Below are positions 59,097 to 64,000 of a DNA stretch of 64,000 nt, piece after piece. Within the stretch, counting starts at the first letter, position 1, and every line of letters starts with the position of its first letter. The stretch spans positions 1-64,000 of the forward strand of contig NZ_QUDO01000011.1 of NCBI RefSeq assembly GCF_003477525.1, read 5' to 3'. Made by a program: the position numbers and the translations under genes. Origin of the DNA: Ruminococcus sp. AF41-9 (GTDB lineage Bacteria > Bacillota > Clostridia > Lachnospirales > Lachnospiraceae). The notes beneath the pieces are model-generated. The model made no database searches. It was not told the origin of the DNA and saw only the letters and a program-made list of their open reading frames with translations.

Positions 59097-60071
59097 ATGA
59101 CAGATAAATATGGAAGAGAAATAGATTATTTAAGAATTTCCCTGACAGACAGATGCAACCTCAGATGCATTTACTGTATGCCGGAGGAAGGTGTAAAATC
59201 ACTTTCTCATGCGGAAATTCTCACATACGACGAGATTCTTCGTATCTGCAGATGTGCAGCAGGTCTGGGAATCCGTAAAATAAAATTGACAGGTGGAGAG
59301 CCACTTGTACGCAAGGGCTGTGCGAACCTTGCAAAACAGATCAAGGCAATTCCGGGAATTGAGAAAGTAACATTAACAACAAACGGAATCCTGCTTGCAG
59401 AGCAGCTTGATGCGTTGCTTGATGCAGGAATTGATGCAATCAACATCAGTCTTGATACTCTTGATCCGGAGCTTTTTAAGAAAGTTGCAAGGCGTGACGG
59501 ACTGGAAAAAGTATTCGAGGGAATTGAAGCAGCACTTGCACATCCGGGACTTTCCCTGAAGATCAACAGTGTTCCGGTAATCAAGGAAAAAGAAAATTTC
59601 ATCGGGATTGCAGGACTGGCACAGAAGTATCCGATCCATGTGCGCTTCATAGAAATGATGCCGATCGGATTCGGAAAACAATTCCCGTTCCAGGATGAAG
59701 AGTCCATCAAAGCAGTTCTGGAAGAAGCTTATGGTCCGATGCATGCGGTAAACGAACGCTATGGAAATGGTCCGTGTCATTATTATGAAATCGCCGGATT
59801 TAAAGGAAAAATCGGTTTTATCAGTGCCATGACTCATAAATTCTGCAGCCAGTGCAACAGGGTGCGCCTGACATCAGAAGGATTTATGAAAGGATGCCTC
59901 CAGTATCAGGAAGGCACAGATTTACGAGGTCTGATGCGTGGCGGCTGTACAGATGAAGAGCTGACACAGGCGATTTATCAGGTTATCTGGAATAAACCGG
60001 TCAGCCATAATTTCTATGAAGCGAAAACCGAGCAGGATGAGATCAGAGGAATGTCACAGATTGGTGGATGA
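59097..60071 (+). CDS. moaA: GTP 3',8-cyclase
   Basis: A 324-residue radical SAM enzyme, first step of molybdenum-cofactor synthesis. The SAM-cluster motif is DRCNLRCIYCMPEEG. The C-terminal [4Fe-4S] site is KFCSQCNRVRLTSEGFMKGCL, with FIEMMPIGFG before it. Length is standard, though the usual C-terminal GG is at the very end (SQIGG), as needed for activity. GGCAGGTAGAGCCG precedes the start. moaC, moaE and moaD are not in the window. Confidence 0.95.
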   Translation: MTDKYGREIDYLRISLTDRCNLRCIYCMPEEGVKSLSHAEILTYDEILRICRCAAGLGIRKIKLTGGEPLVRKGCANLAKQIKAIPGIEKVTLTTNGILLAEQLDALLDAGIDAINISLDTLDPELFKKVARRDGLEKVFEGIEAALAHPGLSLKINSVPVIKEKENFIGIAGLAQKYPIHVRFIEMMPIGFGKQFPFQDEESIKAVLEEAYGPMHAVNERYGNGPCHYYEIAGFKGKIGFISAMTHKFCSQCNRVRLTSEGFMKGCLQYQEGTDLRGLMRGGCTDEELTQAIYQVIWNKPVSHNFYEAKTEQDEIRGMSQIGG

Positions 60072-60168
60072 GTTTTAAAGATTTTTAATATACGGATATT
60101 TTACCTGTAATTTCATTATATGTAATGTGCAGAAAAAACAATGTTTTTTAAGGAAAAGGAAAATAATA

Positions 60169-60753
60169 ATGCAGGAGAAGCAGATATCTATGGTAGTCCT
60201 TGCAGGCGGAGCCAGCAGCCGTATGGGTCGGGACAAATCAGATCTTACAATAGAGGGAAAAACATTCCTTGAAATGCAGATAGAAAAAGGTCGGAAACTG
60301 GGAATCAACGATATTCTTCTGTCTGGCTATCACGGTGAAAAGAAATATGAATATCCTATTGTACCGGATCGCTTCCCGGGGAAAGGTCCGTTGGGAGGAC
60401 TGGAAGCATGTTTTCGTAAAGCAAAGAATCCATATTGTCTGGTACTTGGCGTAGATGTTCCATTAGTTCCGGCAGACGAACTGGCAGCAATGATCCGTCA
60501 GGCTCAGAATTCAGAAGCAAGGGCAGTGATCCTGAGCCACAGCGGACATGAAGAACCTCTTATGGGAGTATATCGTACAGAACTGGCAGATGCCATGCTT
60601 GAAGAAATCACTGAGCGGAAAGGCGCAGTTTTTGCCTTTCTGCGGAGAAATGGATATGAATGTTACGAAAGCCAGGTCCCGGACTGGTATTTTTCCAATA
60701 TCAATGATCCGCAGACCTATCAGGAAATGATAAAAAAGTATTTCCCGGAATGA
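60169..60753 (+). CDS. mobA: Molybdenum cofactor guanylyltransferase
   Basis: A 194-residue nucleotidyltransferase that adds GMP to molybdopterin to make the MGD cofactor of formate dehydrogenase. It starts MQEKQISMVVLAGGASSRMG with the GTP-binding loop, followed by KSDLTIEGKTFLE, PGKGPLGGLEA and LGVDVPLVPADEL. The ATG at 60169 follows AAAAGGAAA; the upstream ATG at 60127 is less likely. Last gene of the formate block. Confidence 0.92.
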   Translation: MQEKQISMVVLAGGASSRMGRDKSDLTIEGKTFLEMQIEKGRKLGINDILLSGYHGEKKYEYPIVPDRFPGKGPLGGLEACFRKAKNPYCLVLGVDVPLVPADELAAMIRQAQNSEARAVILSHSGHEEPLMGVYRTELADAMLEEITERKGAVFAFLRRNGYECYESQVPDWYFSNINDPQTYQEMIKKYFPE

Positions 60754-60934
60754 GCGTGAAAAGAAAAATACAGTAACAGATCATGGTAAAAAAATAAATC
60801 AGTTTCCGGTTTATGGTAGAAATGCGATTTTTTCTGTGATAAGATGAGAAGGATTCAAAAAGCATAACTGCTCTGACTGAAAAATTATAAGAGAGTGTCA
60901 TGCGTTTTGGAAAGAAACAGAGAGATTGATACAG

Positions 60935-60967
60935 GTAACTGTGAAGATGAAGATACTGAACAGTTAC
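60935..60967. repeat. GTAACTGT/ACAGTTAC hairpin, copy 2
   Basis: The same stem as 12054-12080, with the loop lengthened by a GAAGAT duplication. It lies 45 bases before the kinase start codon, at the right edge of the formate block. Confidence 0.5.
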
Positions 60968-61011
60968 GATAGCTGTAGAAATACACATAAAAAGGGAACG
61001 GAGTTAGAAAA

Positions 61012-62436
61012 GTGAAAAAAAGAAATAACTTTTTCAGAAGTCTGCGTTTTCGTATTCTGGTCATCTTAATTATTCTGGGAATCGTGCCTGGTGTGATCGT
61101 AACTTATACCATGCTTCACAACTATCAGGACCGGGCTGTTTCCATGCTTACAGAAACGGTGCGCAGCCAGTGTGAGATTTTGAGTAACCTGATCATTAAG
61201 GAAAATTATCTGAATGACACCAGCTCAGAAACAGTAAACAGTAAGCTTGAGATGTTTTCCAACATTTATAATGGAAGAGTTCTGCTGGCTGACAGAGACT
61301 TTAAGATCGTAGGAGATACCTTCCATACAGAAGAAGGGAAATCGCTTCTGAGTCCTCTGGCAGTTGCATGTGTCAAAGGAGAAAAGGCTGACAATTTTGA
61401 TTCCAGAAGCAAGATTCTGGAAGTAGCAGTTCCTGTACAGAGTCCGGATGTTCAGCAGCTTCAGGGTGTGATGCTGGTAACAGTTTCCACAATGGACATT
61501 GCACAGACACTGGATGAACTGGAACAGAGAGGCGTTATGCTGATCGGTGTGATCGTAGTGCTTTCGGTATTTCTGGCGTGGCTGTTGTCTACAATCCTTG
61601 TGAAACCGCTTGCCAGAGTTACGAAGTCCATTGAGGACCTGACAGATGGTGTGCTGGATGAAGAAATCAGTGTTCCTGACTATACAGAGACAGAGCTGAT
61701 CACAGATGCTTTCAACAAGATGGTCAACCGTATGAAGATTCTGGACGAATCCAGGCAGGAGTTCGTATCCAATGTGTCTCATGAGCTGAAAACACCGCTG
61801 ACTTCCATGAAGGTTCTGGCAGATTCTCTGGTAGGACAGCAGGGAATCCCGGAGGAACTGTATCAGGAATTTATGGGCGATATCACTGCCGAGATCGATC
61901 GTGAAAACAAGATCATCACAGACCTTCTTTCTCTGGTAAAAATGGATAAGAAGGCTGCGGATGTGAATATCACACATATGGATATCAACCAGCTTCTGGA
62001 GGACATTCTGAAACGTCTGCGTCCAATCGCGGACAAACGGAACATCGACCTGATCCTGGATTGTTTCCGTCCTGTGGAAGCAGACGTGGATGAGGTGAAA
62101 TTTACTCTTGCCATCAGTAATCTGGTGGAAAATGGAATCAAGTACAATGTGGATGATGGATGGGTCCGGGTATCCCTGGATGCAGACCATAAATATTTTT
62201 ATGTAACAGTGGCAGACTCCGGTATGGGAATTCCGGAGGACAGTATTGAAAAAATCTTTGAACGTTTTTACCGTGTGGACAAGTCCCATTCCAAGGAAAT
62301 CGGCGGAACAGGTCTTGGTCTGGCAATCACGAGAAGTTCCATTGCCATGCACCACGGAGCAATCAAAGTATTCAGTAAAGAAGGCGAGGGAACGACATTT
62401 TCTGTTCGGATTCCATTGTCTTATATCCCGGCTTAG
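61012..62436 (+). CDS. HAMP-domain sensor histidine kinase (WalK/PhoR-like)
   Basis: A 474-residue membrane kinase. First helix about 12-34 (FRILVILIILGIVPGVIVTY), extracellular sensor about 35-165, second helix about 170-192, HAMP, HisKA (FVSNVSHELKTPLTSMKV) and HATPase (ISNLVENGIKYN, VADSGMGIPEDSI, GGTGLGLAITRS). The start is GTG at 61012. No regulator is adjacent; the orphan regulator at 46098 is the likely partner, separated by the formate block. The GerMN gene follows after 93 bases. Confidence 0.92.
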   Translation: MKKRNNFFRSLRFRILVILIILGIVPGVIVTYTMLHNYQDRAVSMLTETVRSQCEILSNLIIKENYLNDTSSETVNSKLEMFSNIYNGRVLLADRDFKIVGDTFHTEEGKSLLSPLAVACVKGEKADNFDSRSKILEVAVPVQSPDVQQLQGVMLVTVSTMDIAQTLDELEQRGVMLIGVIVVLSVFLAWLLSTILVKPLARVTKSIEDLTDGVLDEEISVPDYTETELITDAFNKMVNRMKILDESRQEFVSNVSHELKTPLTSMKVLADSLVGQQGIPEELYQEFMGDITAEIDRENKIITDLLSLVKMDKKAADVNITHMDINQLLEDILKRLRPIADKRNIDLILDCFRPVEADVDEVKFTLAISNLVENGIKYNVDDGWVRVSLDADHKYFYVTVADSGMGIPEDSIEKIFERFYRVDKSHSKEIGGTGLGLAITRSSIAMHHGAIKVFSKEGEGTTFSVRIPLSYIPA

Positions 62437-62446
62437 TATATTCAGA

Positions 62447-62505
62447 GTTGCTGTTTACCGGAAGTATCGCGGAAAAGTATTGCTGAGAGCAGAGGAAACA
62501 GTAAC
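62447..62505. repeat. Family A repeat, short form 2 (degraded)
   Basis: GTTGCTGTTT pairs with AAACAGTAAC (one mismatch) around a core with TATCGCGGAAAAGTATTGCTGAGA. It lies between the kinase and GerMN genes. Confidence 0.55.
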
Positions 62506-62529
62506 GATCCCGGTTCAGGAGGTGCCATT

Positions 62530-63459
62530 TTGAAAAAAAAGATTTTTATGATCATAACTGTGCTGATGCTATGCCTTCTCGCGGGAGGGTGTTCTGTGGA
62601 AGTGCAGAATGATCCGAATACACAGTCTGTCTATTATCTTTATGATATCAGTGCAGACGAAACACAACTGGAAAAAGTTGCCTACAATCCGGAAGAGACA
62701 ACCGCAGAGTATATGCTCAAAGATATGATGCAGCAGATGAATCAGAAGGAAGATGATGTTGAGAGAATCAGCCTGCTTCCGGATGATGTGCAGATGAATT
62801 ACAGTGTAGAAGGTGAGGTTCTGGTTGTGAATTTTAACAGCCAGTATACGCAGATGAGCAAGGCAAGAGAGATTCTGGTCCGTGCAGGTGTTGTAAAAAC
62901 ATTTTTACAGGTACCGGGAATTTCTGCGGTACGTTTTACAGTGGAGAATCAGGATCTTACGGATTCCAAAGGAGAATCAGTCGGTGAAATGACGGCAGAT
63001 ACTTTTGCAGAATTTTCCGGAAATGAACCGGATGCGTATTGCAGCACTACCTTTACCCTTTATTTCACTGATAAAGACGGACAGAATCTGGTGAAGGAAC
63101 AGCGTACTGTGCGTTACAGACGCAGTATTCCCAAAGAGAGGATCGTGCTGGAACAGTTGATGAAAGGTCCGATGGAAAAAGGTCATTATCCGACGATTCC
63201 GGAGAATACGGAGATTCTGGACGTGACGATTGCAGACAGAATCTGTTATGTGGCGTTTGACCGTGTGTTTTCTTCCTATGCGCTGGATGTGTCTGAAAAG
63301 ATTCCGGTGTATTCTGTAGTCAATACTTTGCTGGATGCGCTGGAGGCTGATAAGGTGCAGATCACGGTAGGAGCTTCGGATAAGCTCGATATTTTTGGGC
63401 AGAAGATGTCATTGTATCGTTTTTATGAAAAAAATGACAAGCTTGTGGTAACAGAATAA
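62530..63459 (+). CDS. GerMN-domain lipoprotein
   Basis: A 309-residue lipoprotein (signal peptide ending LCLLAGGC). It has two GerMN domains (about 45-165 and 175-295; VLVVNFNSQYTQMSKA, ICYVAFDRVFSSYAL). GerM-like proteins act at the spore or cell envelope. The start is TTG at 62530 with a perfect AGGAGGTG. It lies between the histidine kinase and comEC, a common order in Lachnospiraceae. Confidence 0.88.
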   Translation: MKKKIFMIITVLMLCLLAGGCSVEVQNDPNTQSVYYLYDISADETQLEKVAYNPEETTAEYMLKDMMQQMNQKEDDVERISLLPDDVQMNYSVEGEVLVVNFNSQYTQMSKAREILVRAGVVKTFLQVPGISAVRFTVENQDLTDSKGESVGEMTADTFAEFSGNEPDAYCSTTFTLYFTDKDGQNLVKEQRTVRYRRSIPKERIVLEQLMKGPMEKGHYPTIPENTEILDVTIADRICYVAFDRVFSSYALDVSEKIPVYSVVNTLLDALEADKVQITVGASDKLDIFGQKMSLYRFYEKNDKLVVTE

Positions 63460-63566
63460 CCAGTGTGCCGACAACGCGGAAATAAAGAATTCAGACGCGG
63501 GATTGTTCAGAAAATTAATTTGTTGGCACACAAGAATATCAACAACAGGAGGAAAGAGGACAAGCA

Positions 63567-64000
63567 ATGAGGAGACGCCCTGTGTGTATCCTGTGCCTGC
63601 TTCTGGTTGTTTTTCTGTGTGTGACAGACTGGCTGGGATTTTCACTGATCAGGGGAAATCCTCTGCCGGAATCTGTGCAGACATGGATTAAAAAGCACCC
63701 GGAATCCACCATCTGCGGGGAGGTGGTCAGGTGCCAGGAAAATGAAGATGTCATATCTGTATATCTGAAAAATACTTATCTTATTTACTATTCTGAAGAA
63801 AAATCTGATCTGTCTTTGAAAGGACAATCTGAAAAAGAATTCGAAAAAATTTCCATTTATAATGTAAAAGTTTATCTGAAAAAGAAGAAAAAACTTCCGG
63901 CAGGAAGTTTGGTTCTGGTGTCCGGGAAACTGGAAGAAATCAAAGGTCCGTCAAATCCCGGAGAATTTGACAGCAGGCAGTATTATGCGTGTCGGCATAC
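63567..64000 (+). CDS. comEC: ComEC/Rec2 DNA-uptake channel, N-terminal part
   Basis: The first 144 residues of a longer protein cut by the window end. A hydrophobic start (CILCLLLVVFLCVTDWLGF) precedes a DUF4131/OB-fold domain ending in the typical SNPGEFDSRQYYACRH. ComEC carries single-stranded DNA across the membrane in transformation. AGGAGGAAAGAGG precedes the ATG at 63567. Confidence 0.9.
   Translation, partial: MRRRPVCILCLLLVVFLCVTDWLGFSLIRGNPLPESVQTWIKKHPESTICGEVVRCQENEDVISVYLKNTYLIYYSEEKSDLSLKGQSEKEFEKISIYNVKVYLKKKKKLPAGSLVLVSGKLEEIKGPSNPGEFDSRQYYACRH

Overview
The window looks like chromosomal DNA of an anaerobic gut Firmicute of the family Lachnospiraceae, most likely Blautia or a close relative. 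The evidence is the gene content: a bifurcating-type formate dehydrogenase, a sensory [FeFe]-hydrogenase-like protein, YesMN-type sugar sensing, a GH3 enzyme with inverted domain order, the argCJBD operon with divergent argG, and a KTGD-type sortase substrate. The genus is an inference; no rRNA is present. No prophage, transposase, integrase or CRISPR array was seen.

Layout. 1-7100: a DUF1700 membrane protein with a structured leader, then a 1630-residue cell-wall-anchored adhesin and a class B sortase gene broken by a one-base frameshift. 7100-19600: sugar block. AraR repressor, araA and an FGGY kinase are followed by a three-component sugar sensor (binding protein, YesM-like kinase, YesN-like regulator) and a secreted GH3 glycosidase. 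20000-24000: small housekeeping genes (rhodanese, two metallophosphatases, THUMP RNA methyltransferase, RdgB). 24100-25000: seven tRNA genes, two with odd acceptor stems. 25000-33000: sigma-like protein, MntR-type regulator, a guanine-riboswitch-controlled guaD-permease unit, BlaI-like regulator, EamA and AI-2E transporters. 33200-39700: arginine biosynthesis with ARG boxes. 39700-45100: LytTR two-component system, a phosphoacceptor-less receiver protein, a secreted protein of unknown role and a small DMT transporter.

45200-64000: comEA and an OmpR-type regulator lie upstream, and a histidine kinase, a GerMN lipoprotein and comEC lie at the far end. Between them sits a 14-kb block for formate metabolism. 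It holds NuoE- and NuoF-like subunits, a formate dehydrogenase split into two overlapping reading frames, a sensory hydrogenase-like/PAS protein, a SpoIIE-type phosphatase, and molybdenum-cofactor genes (MOSC, moeA, mobB, fdhD, moaA, mobA). The block appears to separate a regulator from its kinase and comEA from comEC.

The most unusual non-coding content is several families of intergenic palindromic, structured repeats. One family has conserved cores with covarying stems at 1-145 and 52411-52552 and shorter forms elsewhere. A second sits directly after stop codons at 9918 and 21423 and recurs inverted at 57972. There are also very long imperfect inverted repeats between araA and the kinase gene and between argC and argJ. 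Positions of promoters, terminators and stems were read by eye; no folding or database search was run.
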